A stretch of 8,261 nt of DNA from an uncultured Acetatifactor sp. (GCA_947631715.1 CANRMK010000097.1:1-8261), one strand, 5' to 3'. Positions 1 to 6,204 are shown, counted from the stretch's first letter. Notes: a model not told the origin generated them from the letters alone. Made by a program: numbers and translations.

Positions 1-233
1 GCCAGGATCAGGAAACCGAAAATACGCTTCCTCAGCACATAGGAAAAGAGCGCGTTCCCATCTACCGTCATATATTTCATATGATACAGGGTCTCCCGGT
101 CAAACAGTCCCGCCTCTTCCAGAAAAACGCCCCTCCCGGCAAACATGATAAAAATCCCCAGTGCCAGTCCTGCAAGAAAGACCGGTATCACGGGAAATTT
201 TATCGACCTCAGACCAAAGCCCCATATCCGCAT
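1..233 (-). CDS. spoIIM: SpoIIM-like membrane protein, N-terminal part (cut by window edge)
   Basis: An open frame begins at ATG 233 and runs off the left edge after 77 full codons. The start is chosen because AAAGGA lies about 8 bases upstream; an in-frame TTG further up lacks such a site. The visible protein starts with a short basic segment, then a hydrophobic helix at about residues 14-32 (VIPVFLAGLALGIFIMFAG), an acidic external-looking segment, and a basic stretch (YVLRKRIFGFLIL, 65-77) that seems to lead into a second helix. This layout fits the stage II sporulation protein M family, which in Bacillus acts with SpoIID and SpoIIP in septal peptidoglycan remodelling during engulfment. 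A SpoIIM gene next to a Nudix ADP-ribose pyrophosphatase also fits gene order I recall in sporulating Firmicutes. No diagnostic motif is visible in this fragment, so the name rests on topology and context; an unrelated multi-pass membrane protein is possible. Confidence 0.45.
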   Translation of the reverse strand, partial: MRIWGFGLRSIKFPVIPVFLAGLALGIFIMFAGRGVFLEEAGLFDRETLYHMKYMTVDGNALFSYVLRKRIFGFLIL

Positions 234-282
234 ATACTTTCCTTTCGCCGACGCGCCGTCCCGCTCACAGAATAAAATGTCC

Positions 283-312
283 GTACATTTCAATATCTGT
301 ACGTTTCAATCT
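283..312. repeat. Tandem direct repeat, 16-base period
   Basis: GTACATTTCAATAT (283-296) recurs as GTACGTTTCAATCT (299-312), 12 of 14 bases identical. It lies 50-80 bases upstream of the SpoIIM-like start. Read on the minus strand, the second copy also contains GATATT, followed 12 bases later by CATTTTAT. That is a loose resemblance to a mother-cell sigma-E promoter, too weak to call. The repeat could be a protein-binding site or chance. Confidence 0.4.
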
Positions 313-358
313 ATGTGACTGTCCGAAAGGGTATACCTGTTTTTCGAACCGGATTGCC

Positions 359-407
359 ATCGGCTTTCCTGCTTATCCCCTGTGCGTGCCTCAGCACGCA
401 TGCCGAT
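359..407 (-). other. Stem-loop structure at the 3' end of the Nudix gene
   Basis: On the transcribed strand a 7-bp stem with a TGAG tetraloop (TGCGTGC / GCACGCA, positions 400-383) is enclosed by a second 6-bp pairing, ATCGGC (407-402) with GCCGAT (364-359). The outer arm begins at the last base of the Nudix stop codon. No U-tract follows, so it does not look like a classical intrinsic terminator. It may protect the 3' end of the aminotransferase-Nudix mRNA or act as a processing site. Confidence 0.45.
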
Positions 408-958
408 CAATAGTCTGAAAGTTTTCCTTCATACTTTGCCGCATAAGTCATAATGGCGCAGATCGTCTTGGCGTCCTGGATCTTACACTCAAATACCATC
501 TGCTTGAGCTCCTCCAGGCTGTATGCCTCCACATTCAGATATTCGTCCTCGTCCAAATGCTGATGCCCGGGCTTGAGATCCCGTGCCACATAAATATCAA
601 TTTTCTCATTGCAGAAAGCCACTGTAGTGTAGATAGAGGTCAGCAGCTCCACATGATCGCAGGTATAGCCCGTCTCCTCCTCCAGCTCCCGCATGGCCGC
701 CCTGTCTGTGGGTTCCTCTCTGCCATTCAAGCCTCCCGCCGGAATCTCCAGCGTCTCCCGCTCCAGGGCGTTGCGGTACTGGCGCACCATCAAAAGCCTT
801 CCGTCCTTGCGCACCGCCACAACGGCTGCGGCCCCCTTATGGTCGATCAGATCCCATTTGGCAACATTTCCGTTGGGAATCAGCATCGTGTCCTGATAAT
901 AGTCTATAATGACCCCTTTTGCCACAAGCTCCCGTTTCAGTCTCTTATACTCTTCCAT
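407..958 (-). CDS. nudF: Nudix hydrolase, ADP-ribose pyrophosphatase type
   Basis: The 183-residue protein carries a complete Nudix box at residues 76-98 (G76, E82, then R90-E-L-E-E-E-T-G-Y98), matching GX5EX7REUXEEXGU, including the metal-binding glutamates E94 and E95. Before it lie VVAVRKDGRLLMVRQYR (47-62) and ETLEIPAGG (68-76), typical of the ADP-ribose pyrophosphatase subfamily. That subfamily splits ADP-ribose to AMP and ribose 5-phosphate in the cytoplasm, clearing a reactive product of NAD turnover. Length matches the family. The ATG at 958 is preceded by GGGGA at a usable distance. The gene follows the aminotransferase by 22 bases and almost certainly shares its transcript. Substrate is inferred from subfamily likeness; other nucleoside diphosphate sugars are possible. 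Confidence 0.9.
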   Translation of the reverse strand: MEEYKRLKRELVAKGVIIDYYQDTMLIPNGNVAKWDLIDHKGAAAVVAVRKDGRLLMVRQYRNALERETLEIPAGGLNGREEPTDRAAMRELEEETGYTCDHVELLTSIYTTVAFCNEKIDIYVARDLKPGHQHLDEDEYLNVEAYSLEELKQMVFECKIQDAKTICAIMTYAAKYEGKLSDY

Positions 959-980
959 TGAAATCCCCGATCCATTTATT

Positions 981-2267
981 TTACTTTTCTTCCAGCAGCT
1001 TTTCCACGCTGACCAGCTTCACGCAGAGCACGAACAGATCCGCAGCCATGGCCATCTCCTCCGGAGTGGGAAAAGAGGGAGCGATCCGGATATTGCTGTC
1101 CTCAGGATCCACTCCATAGGGGAACGTCGCCCCCGCTCCGGTGAGCACTACTCCCGCGTCCCTGCACTTTGCCACGATCGCCTTTGCACAGCCTTTCATC
1201 GCATCGAAAGAGATAAAATAGCCGCCGTTGGGCCTGGTCCACTGCCCGATGCCGAGACCGCTCAGCTCTTTCTCCAGCACGGCCAGCACTGCTTCGAACT
1301 TAGGGCGCATCCACCCGGCATGTTTCTTCATATGCGCCTGAATCCCGTCTATATTCTTAAAGTAACGCACATGGCGCAGCTGGTTCACCTTGTCAAAGCC
1401 GATGGTCTGCAGAGTAAGGACCTTTTTCATTTCGTCCAGATTGGCCCTGGAGGAGGCCACTGCAGAGATCCCGGCTCCCGCATAGGTAATCTTTGAGGTG
1501 GAACAGAACTCATAGACCATATCGGGATTTCCAGCTTCGGCGCAGAGGTTCAAAATCTCAGCTAGTTCGTCCTGTCTGTCCTCATAGAGATGGTGTACCG
1601 CATACGCATTGTCCCAAAAGATCCGGAAATCTTCTGCAACCGGCTTCAGATGCGCGAACCGCTTTACCGTCTCTTCCGAGTATGTATACCCCTGAGGGTT
1701 GGAGTATTTGGGAACGCACCAGATTCCCTTGATACTGTCGTCCTCTGACACCAGCCTCTCCACCATATCCATATCGGGCCCCTGGGGCGTCATAGGCACA
1801 TTGATCATCTCTATGCCAAAATGCTGCGTAATTGCAAAATGCCTGTCATAACCGGGGCAGGGGCAAAGGAACTTCACCTTGTCCAGCCTGCACCAGGGAG
1901 TGCTTCCCAGCACGCCATGAGTCATAGATCTGGAAACGGTATCGTACATAATGGTGAGACTTGCGTTTCCGCAGACGATCACATTCTCCGCAGGCACCCC
2001 CATAATATCTCCCATCAGCTTCTTCGCCTCGGGAATACCGTCCATGGCGCCATAATTGCGCACATCAAGACCATTCTCCGATTTCATCTCACTGGCAGAA
2101 TTCAGCGCGTCCAGAAAGTCGCGGCTCATATCCAGCTGCGCTGCGGACGGCTTTCCTCTGGACATATCCAGCTTTAGTCCCTTTCCCCTTGCCTCCTCAT
2201 ATTCTCTGTCCAGCTGCTCCTTCAGGCTCAGAAGTTCCGCTCTGCTCAACTCTTGATACGCTTTCAT
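981..2267 (-). CDS. Aspartate aminotransferase, subgroup Ic-type (PLP-dependent)
   Basis: The 428-residue protein has the fold-type I aminotransferase landmarks: SNPQG at 189-193, the pyridine-nitrogen aspartate in WDNAY (D219, Y222), the PLP Schiff-base lysine in STSKI (K259), and a C-terminal substrate-carboxylate arginine in NIRIAPS (R394). The N-terminal LDMSRGKPSAAQLD (33-46) marks the divergent group that includes the main aspartate aminotransferases of Corynebacterium and Mycobacterium (Pfam Asp_aminotransf). Such enzymes interconvert aspartate and 2-oxoglutarate with oxaloacetate and glutamate. The start at 2267 is supported by GGAGGAG a few bases upstream. It is the first gene after the rny terminator and has its own promoter about 100 bases up; the Nudix gene follows 22 bases after its stop. 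The amino donor is inferred from the family; a broader or different specificity cannot be excluded. Confidence 0.88.
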   Translation of the reverse strand: MKAYQELSRAELLSLKEQLDREYEEARGKGLKLDMSRGKPSAAQLDMSRDFLDALNSASEMKSENGLDVRNYGAMDGIPEAKKLMGDIMGVPAENVIVCGNASLTIMYDTVSRSMTHGVLGSTPWCRLDKVKFLCPCPGYDRHFAITQHFGIEMINVPMTPQGPDMDMVERLVSEDDSIKGIWCVPKYSNPQGYTYSEETVKRFAHLKPVAEDFRIFWDNAYAVHHLYEDRQDELAEILNLCAEAGNPDMVYEFCSTSKITYAGAGISAVASSRANLDEMKKVLTLQTIGFDKVNQLRHVRYFKNIDGIQAHMKKHAGWMRPKFEAVLAVLEKELSGLGIGQWTRPNGGYFISFDAMKGCAKAIVAKCRDAGVVLTGAGATFPYGVDPEDSNIRIAPSFPTPEEMAMAADLFVLCVKLVSVEKLLEEK

Positions 2268-2281
2268 TTCTCCTCCGTCCC

Positions 2282-2310
2282 GGACGCTTCCTTTCTTGAT
2301 CCCGGCGTCC
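2282..2310 (-). other. Hairpin in aminotransferase 5' leader
   Basis: GGACGC (2310-2305) can pair with GCGTCC (2287-2282) around a 17-base loop, ending about 6 bases before the GGAGGAG ribosome binding site of the aminotransferase. The leader from the predicted start site is about 97 bases. A 6-bp stem of this kind can arise by chance, and I recognise no known riboswitch. Confidence 0.25.
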
Positions 2311-2370
2311 TGCTCCGTTCTTTGCCGTTTTTAGGCGTTGCATAATCGTATACAATCATACACTTGCTCT

Positions 2371-2399
2371 ACTATACTATAAGAGATGGGATTTCACAA
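2371..2399 (-). promoter_or_regulatory. Sigma-A promoter for aminotransferase-Nudix operon
   Basis: On the minus strand TTGTGA (2399-2394) and TATAGT (2376-2371) are separated by exactly 17 bases, matching 4 of 6 and 5 of 6 consensus bases. The site lies just downstream of the rny terminator, where a new promoter is needed. An overlapping second TATAGT at 2381-2376 has a poorer spacing (12). Transcription would start near 2364. Confidence 0.7.
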
Positions 2400-2420
2400 G
2401 AGGAAATTACAAGAAATTTT

Positions 2421-2456
2421 AAAAAAACAGAGGATACTCCACTTAAGTATCCTCTG
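2421..2456 (-). terminator. Rho-independent terminator of rny
   Basis: A perfect 10-bp stem, CAGAGGATAC (2456-2447 read on the minus strand) with GTATCCTCTG (2437-2428), extendable by one A-T pair, closes a short loop and is followed directly by seven T residues (2427-2421). It begins 52 bases after the rny stop codon. On the plus strand no T-run follows the stem, so it should act on leftward transcription only. Confidence 0.95.
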
Positions 2457-2508
2457 TCTCTCTGATATGCAATTTTCATGTTCAAGCCAAGAACTGTAGT
2501 GAATGGCA

Positions 2509-4062
2509 TTACTTCGCGTAATCGATCACACGGCTCTCGCGGATCACGTTTACCTTGATCTGTCCGGGATATTCCAGTTCCGCCTCTATCTGCTTTGAGA
2601 TATCGCGGGCCAGCAGGACCATGTCTGCATCGGAAATCTGTTCGGGCACTACCATCACACGAATTTCACGACCTGCCTGAATAGCAAAAGACTTATCTAC
2701 ACCTTTGAAATTGTTTGCGATCTCTTCCAGCTGCTTTAATCTGCTGGTATACGTTTCCAGAGTTTCTCTTCTGGCCCCCGGTCTCGCGGCAGATATCGTG
2801 TCAGCAGCCTGTACAATACACGCGATCAGGGAAGTTGCCTCCACATCGCCATGGTGAGATTCCACGGCGTTGATGACAACAGCGTTTTCCTTGTATTTGC
2901 GGCAAAGCTCCGCGCCAAGCTGAATGTGGGAGCCCTCCATCTCATGATCCACGGATTTACCGATATCATGCAGCAGGCCCGCACGCTTGGCAAGCCTTAC
3001 ATCCAGTCCCATCTCTGCGGCAAGCAGCCCTGAGAGCTGCGCCACCTCGATAGAATGCTTCAGGGCATTCTGACCGTAGCTGGTCCGGAACTTCATCTTG
3101 CCCAGCAGTCTGATCAATTCGGGGTGGATACCGTGAACGCCGACCTCCAGCGTCGCAGCCTCGCCTTCCTCTTTCATCATCTGCTCAACTTCTTTCTGGG
3201 CTTTCTCCACCATCTCTTCGATCCTGGCGGGGTGAATGCGTCCGTCCACGATCAGTTTCTCCAGCGCGATCCTTGCAACCTCGCGCCGGATAGGATCAAA
3301 TCCCGAAAGAATAACTGCCTCAGGCGTATCGTCTATGATCAGATCCACGCCTGTCATGGTCTCAAGAGTACGGATATTCCGACCCTCACGGCCAATGATC
3401 CTTCCCTTCATCTCATCGCTGGGAAGCTGTACGACAGAGATCGTCGTCTCAGAGACATGATCTGCAGCACATCTCTGGATTGCAGATACGACATACTCTT
3501 TCGCCTTTTTGTCTGCTTCTTCCTTGGCCCGACTCTCCATTTCCTTGATCATCACGGCCGTTTCATGCTTTACTTCTTCTTCAACAATTTTCAATAAGTA
3601 GTCTTTTGCCTGTTCAGAGGTCAAACCTGAAATTCGTTCCAGTTCCTGTACGCGCTGCTCGTTCAGCTTGGAGATTTCCACTTTCATTTTTTCAAGGGAT
3701 TCCTCTCTGGCCGCCAAACTGCTCTCACGCTTTTCGATAGCTTCCGCTTTCTTGTCGATGTTCTCTTCTTTCTGCTGGACCCTGCGCTCATAACGCTGGG
3801 CCTCCGCCCTGCGCTCTTTGATTTCCTTGTCAAGTTCATTCTTGGTCCGAATGGACTCTTCCTTGATCTCCAGCATGGATTCCCGCTTTTTGGATTCCGC
3901 AGTCTTAAGAGCTTCATCAATGATCTCTCTCGCCTTGTCCTGAGCGCTGCCGATCGTTGCATCCGATGTCTTCTTCTGATGCTTTGAATAGAAGACAATG
4001 GTAAGTGGTATGGCAACAGCGCAGGTGACAATGAGAGTCACTACCGCAATAATAGCTTCCAT
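2509..4062 (-). CDS. rny: Ribonuclease Y
   Basis: RNase Y is the membrane-anchored endoribonuclease that starts mRNA decay in many Firmicutes. The 517-residue product has the full family layout: an N-terminal transmembrane helix (about 3-25), a long charged coiled coil (about 40-190), a KH RNA-binding domain with the GRIIGREGRN loop (220-229), and an HD phosphohydrolase domain with H336, the HD pair H365-D366 in LLHDIGK, H403-H404 and D421 as likely metal ligands. Length is the usual one, about 515-520. The ATG at 4062 is the only sensible start; a full AAGGAGGTG lies upstream with a rather long 12-base gap from its GGAGG to the start, and this site can fold into a hairpin. rny has its own strong promoter and a terminator after its stop, so it is probably mainly monocistronic, although no terminator separates it from recX. 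Confidence 0.97.
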   Translation of the reverse strand: MEAIIAVVTLIVTCAVAIPLTIVFYSKHQKKTSDATIGSAQDKAREIIDEALKTAESKKRESMLEIKEESIRTKNELDKEIKERRAEAQRYERRVQQKEENIDKKAEAIEKRESSLAAREESLEKMKVEISKLNEQRVQELERISGLTSEQAKDYLLKIVEEEVKHETAVMIKEMESRAKEEADKKAKEYVVSAIQRCAADHVSETTISVVQLPSDEMKGRIIGREGRNIRTLETMTGVDLIIDDTPEAVILSGFDPIRREVARIALEKLIVDGRIHPARIEEMVEKAQKEVEQMMKEEGEAATLEVGVHGIHPELIRLLGKMKFRTSYGQNALKHSIEVAQLSGLLAAEMGLDVRLAKRAGLLHDIGKSVDHEMEGSHIQLGAELCRKYKENAVVINAVESHHGDVEATSLIACIVQAADTISAARPGARRETLETYTSRLKQLEEIANNFKGVDKSFAIQAGREIRVMVVPEQISDADMVLLARDISKQIEAELEYPGQIKVNVIRESRVIDYAK

Positions 4063-4192
4063 CTTACAGGAGCACCTCCTTATTTAGTTTTCATTGTACA
4101 CTTCGCTACGGACAGACATCCGCAGCTTACATAGAATGTATGTACCTGTCCCAGCTGGGACGCCGAAAACATTCTAACAAGCAATTTACAAC
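4063..4192 (-). promoter_or_regulatory. Structured 5' leader of rny
   Basis: The roughly 130-base leader holds several inverted repeats. In transcript order they are: TAGAATGT (4176-4169), able to pair perfectly with ACATTCTA (4139-4132); a perfect 14-base palindrome GTCCCAGCTGGGAC (4161-4148) inside that pairing; a TACATA / TATGTA hairpin (4144-4128) which uses bases of the same 4139-4132 arm; and an 8-bp hairpin with one G-U pair, GCTGCGGA / TCCGTAGC (4126-4105). The first and third pairings cannot both form, which is the layout of a two-state leader. I do not recognise a known riboswitch class. Extent assumes the promoter listed at 4199-4227. Confidence 0.5.
4068..4081 (-). promoter_or_regulatory. 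rny: rny ribosome binding site within a small hairpin
   Basis: The ribosome binding site AAGGAGGTG (4081-4073) is followed at once by CTCCT (4072-4068). AGGAG and CTCCT can pair as a 5-bp stem with a GTG loop, which would hide the site from the ribosome. The pairing is seen in the sequence; any effect on translation is inferred. Confidence 0.5.
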
Positions 4193-4198
4193 AGTTAA

Positions 4199-4227
4199 AT
4201 TCTATACTCAATTCAAACTATTGTCAA
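4199..4227 (-). promoter_or_regulatory. rny: Sigma-A promoter of rny
   Basis: On the minus strand a perfect TTGACA (4227-4222) is followed after exactly 17 bases by TAGAAT (4204-4199), 5 of 6 matches to the -10 consensus. Start of transcription is expected near 4192. It lies between the recX stop and rny, giving rny expression independent of the SOS response. Confidence 0.8.
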
Positions 4228-4271
4228 GCACTAACTTCTGCAAGTATACTTTCAGGCAATCAAACTATTGT
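4213..4271. repeat. 12-base direct repeats flanking an 18-base near-palindrome
   Basis: TCAAACTATTGT occurs at 4213-4224 and again at 4260-4271. Between them lies CTGCAAGTATACTTTCAG (4238-4255), a near-perfect palindrome with one mismatched pair and a perfect AAGTATACTT core. The lower repeat copy overlaps the -35 box of the rny promoter and the palindrome centre lies near -54. This is an operator-like arrangement; the binding protein is unknown. Confidence 0.45.
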
Positions 4272-4288
4272 ATCGTATCAGACTGCGC

Positions 4289-4900
4289 TCATTCCTCAAA
4301 AAGGATTTTTCTGATCTGCTCCGCCGAAAATCCCCGTCTCATCAAGAATGCGCCCTGTCTCTGCTTTTCCCTGATATCCGCATTATGGGAATCGTACCCT
4401 CTCTTTTCCAAGAGCTTCCTGATCATGGTCTGCTCGTCCTGGCGGCCGCCCTGCTCTTCCCATTCCAGCCAGGCCCGCTCCAGTGTTTCTCTGTCTATGC
4501 CTCTTCCGATAAGATCCTGTTCGATCCGGCGGCGGCTGCGGGTATTCTCATGCCCGGCGATAAAAGCTGCCGCATAGCGCAGATCATCCGTATAACGGAA
4601 AGATGCCACATAATCCAGCGCCTCCTGAACGACAGCCTCCGGATAACCGCCCTCCAGAAGCTTATCCCGCAGCTGCTTTACGGTATATTCCCTGTTCTTC
4701 AAAAGGTTCATGGCTCTCAGCTTCGCCCGTTCGGGAAGCAGCCGGCAGAGTATCTCACGGTAATCCTCCTCCGGCAGCTCCTCCCCTAAAACCACCCCGT
4801 ACCGGCGCATTTCGCTCCTGTAGAGCACAAAACCGGATCCGTCCTCCATATATACCCGGCTCCGAGATTTTGACACTTCCTCGATCCCTGCGACTTTCAT
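4289..4900 (-). CDS. recX: Regulatory protein RecX
   Basis: RecX binds RecA filaments and modulates their growth and ATPase activity, damping recombination and SOS signalling. The 203-residue protein shows the three tandem helical RecX repeats: about 58-98 (LLKNREYTVKQLRDKLLEGGY), 101-143 (FRYTDDLRYAAAFIAGH then RRRIEQDLIGRGID) and 155-200 (IRKLLEKRGYD then FLMRRGFSAEQIRKIL), after an N-terminal beta-rich segment. Length is normal. The ATG at 4900 follows the recA stop by 17 bases and has GGGGAA upstream, so recA and recX are co-transcribed from the SOS promoter; this pairing is itself strong support. No terminator is visible after its TGA stop, so some recA-recX transcripts may run on into rny. 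Confidence 0.95.
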   Translation of the reverse strand: MKVAGIEEVSKSRSRVYMEDGSGFVLYRSEMRRYGVVLGEELPEEDYREILCRLLPERAKLRAMNLLKNREYTVKQLRDKLLEGGYPEAVVQEALDYVASFRYTDDLRYAAAFIAGHENTRSRRRIEQDLIGRGIDRETLERAWLEWEEQGGRQDEQTMIRKLLEKRGYDSHNADIREKQRQGAFLMRRGFSAEQIRKILFEE

Positions 4901-4917
4901 ATGTGTTCCCCGCGTCC

Positions 4918-5952
4918 CTAAGCCTTTGCTTCCGCTTCCTGTCCGGCTCCTGCGGGCGTGTCAAAGCCGTAGTGCGCCCGCACTTTCGCCGCTATCTCAT
5001 CGCACACTCCGGGATTGTCCTTCAGATACTGCTTGGCATTCTCACGCCCCTGTCCGATCTTATTCCCCTCATAGGCATACCACGCACCGGATTTTACAAC
5101 GATATCCAGATTTGCCGCCAGATCCAGCACATCTCCCTCCATGGAGATCCCCTCGCCGAACATGATATCAAATTCCGCTTCCTTAAAAGGCGGCGCGATC
5201 TTGTTCTTTACCACCTTTACCCTGGTGCGGTTCCCGATGACTTCCCCGCCCTGTTTCAGGGATTCGATCCTGCGCACGTCCATGCGGACGGACGAATAGA
5301 ATTTCAGCGCACGGCCTCCGGTAGTTGTCTCGGGATTCCCGAACATAACGCCGATCTTCTCTCTCAGCTGATTGATAAACACCACCGTGCAGTTGGATTT
5401 GCTGATGATGGCCGTAAGCTTTCTCAGCGCCTGGGACATGAGGCGGGCCTGAAGTCCTACATGGCTGTCCCCCATATCTCCGTCGATCTCGGCCTTTGGC
5501 ACCAGGGCCGCTACGGAGTCCACCACAACAATGTCAACGGCGCCGGAGCGCACCATCGTCTCCGCGATCTCCATGGCCTGCTCGCCGTTGTCAGGCTGTG
5601 AAATATACAGATTGTCAATGTCAACGCCGATGTTCTTTGCATATACGGGATCCAGCGCGTGCTCCGCATCGATAAAGCCCGCTATGCCGCCTCTCTTCTG
5701 GACCTCCGCAATCATGTGCAGGGTGACAGTCGTCTTACCGCTGGATTCAGGCCCGTAGATCTCCACGATCCTCCCCTTAGGAATCCCTCCCAGCCCCAGT
5801 GCAATGTCAAGGCTCAGGGAGCCTGTGGGAATCGTCTCCACGTTCATCTGTGCAGAGGGATCGCCCAGCTTCATGATGGCTCCCTTTCCGTACTGTTTCT
5901 CGATCTGGCTGATCGCCGCATCCAATGCTTTCAGTTTTTCTTCTCTTTCCAT
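4918..5952 (-). CDS. recA: Recombinase RecA
   Basis: RecA polymerises on single-stranded DNA, drives strand exchange and triggers LexA self-cleavage. With the start at 5952 the protein has 344 residues, the usual length. It shows Walker A GPESSGKT (67-74), the catalytic glutamate in DAEHALDP (E97), Walker B IVVVDS (141-146), DNA-binding loop L1 around EIDGDMGDSHVG (155-166), loop L2 with GNPETTTGG (205-213), and the KNK motif (249-251); the tail is Ala/Glu-rich. The frame is open back to ATG 6051, but that start would precede the -35 box, so it cannot be used from this promoter. ATG 5952 has GGAG nine bases upstream and gives the standard N-terminus MEREEKLKALDAAISQIEKQ. ATG 5967 (five codons longer) is the next best choice. 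recX follows by 17 bases. Confidence 0.98.
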   Translation of the reverse strand: MEREEKLKALDAAISQIEKQYGKGAIMKLGDPSAQMNVETIPTGSLSLDIALGLGGIPKGRIVEIYGPESSGKTTVTLHMIAEVQKRGGIAGFIDAEHALDPVYAKNIGVDIDNLYISQPDNGEQAMEIAETMVRSGAVDIVVVDSVAALVPKAEIDGDMGDSHVGLQARLMSQALRKLTAIISKSNCTVVFINQLREKIGVMFGNPETTTGGRALKFYSSVRMDVRRIESLKQGGEVIGNRTRVKVVKNKIAPPFKEAEFDIMFGEGISMEGDVLDLAANLDIVVKSGAWYAYEGNKIGQGRENAKQYLKDNPGVCDEIAAKVRAHYGFDTPAGAGQEAEAKA

Positions 5953-5993
5953 ATTTTCAGTCTCCATTCTTTTCATCAGGTCCGATTCCATGC

Positions 5994-6007
5994 AGAACAA
6001 ATGTTCT
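5994..6007. promoter_or_regulatory. LexA (SOS) box 2 at recA
   Basis: AGAACAAATGTTCT contains a complete GAAC-N4-GTTC dyad and matches 12 of 14 positions of the Gram-positive consensus CGAACRNRYGTTYC. It would lie at about +6 to +19 of the recA transcript, where bound LexA would block initiation or early elongation. Confidence 0.8.
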
Positions 6008-6018
6008 TTTCTTTTTCC

Positions 6019-6047
6019 AAAATAAAACATTTGTTCGCATTTGTCAA
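6019..6047 (-). promoter_or_regulatory. recA: recA promoter (SOS-regulated)
   Basis: On the minus strand a perfect TTGACA (6047-6042) and TATTTT (6024-6019, 4 of 6) are spaced by 17 bases. One SOS box fills the spacer and a second follows the -10 box. Transcription should start near 6012, giving a leader of about 60 bases to ATG 5952. Confidence 0.85.
6024..6037. promoter_or_regulatory. LexA (SOS) box 1 at recA
   Basis: Read on the minus strand, CGAACAAATGTTTT matches 13 of 14 positions of the Gram-positive SOS box CGAACRNRYGTTYC; only the last base differs. It sits between the -35 and -10 elements of recA, the classic place for LexA to exclude RNA polymerase. Confidence 0.85.
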
Positions 6048-6075
6048 CCATTTATTTGCGCTGCTCTTAATACGA

Positions 6076-6102
6076 TCATACCGATCCCATGAACTCTCTC
6101 AA
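6076..6102 (-). CDS. Possible leader peptide or decayed gene start
   Basis: GGAGGTGA (6117-6110) is followed after 7 bases by TTG 6102, which opens an 8-codon frame (MREFMGSV if TTG is read as Met). Its TGA overlaps ATG 6079 of a second, 11-codon frame (MIVLRAAQING, ending at 6044 inside the recA -35 box). The ribosome binding site is as good as those of real genes nearby, yet neither frame is long enough to be a normal protein. No attenuator is visible. It may be a leader peptide or the start of a gene lost by deletion; chance is possible. Confidence 0.2.
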   Translation of the reverse strand: MREFMGSV

Positions 6103-6204
6103 AGGCGCCTCACCTCCATTTTCAAAATTTTCATCTGAAACCTGCGGCGAATATGCCGGAATGATGTGACAGCGCCCGACGAACAGCGCTTACTCCGAAT
6201 CGAG

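Noticed and set aside
334..357. tRNA-like GGTTCGAAA segment on the minus strand in the Nudix-SpoIIM gap
   Set aside because: No acceptor, D or anticodon stems can be built around it.
3055..3597. 180-codon plus-strand frame inside rny
   Set aside because: It is the antisense shadow of the KH and HD domains of RNase Y.
4603..5601. 332-codon open frame on the plus strand, antisense to recA and recX
   Set aside because: It lies opposite two certain genes, has Pro/Arg/His-rich composition typical of a mirrored frame, and shows no motif.
5953..6051. 33-residue N-terminal extension of RecA from ATG 6051
   Set aside because: It overlaps the -35 and -10 boxes and both SOS boxes, has no ribosome binding site, and gives an atypical N-terminus; ATG 5952 has GGAG nine bases upstream and the usual length.
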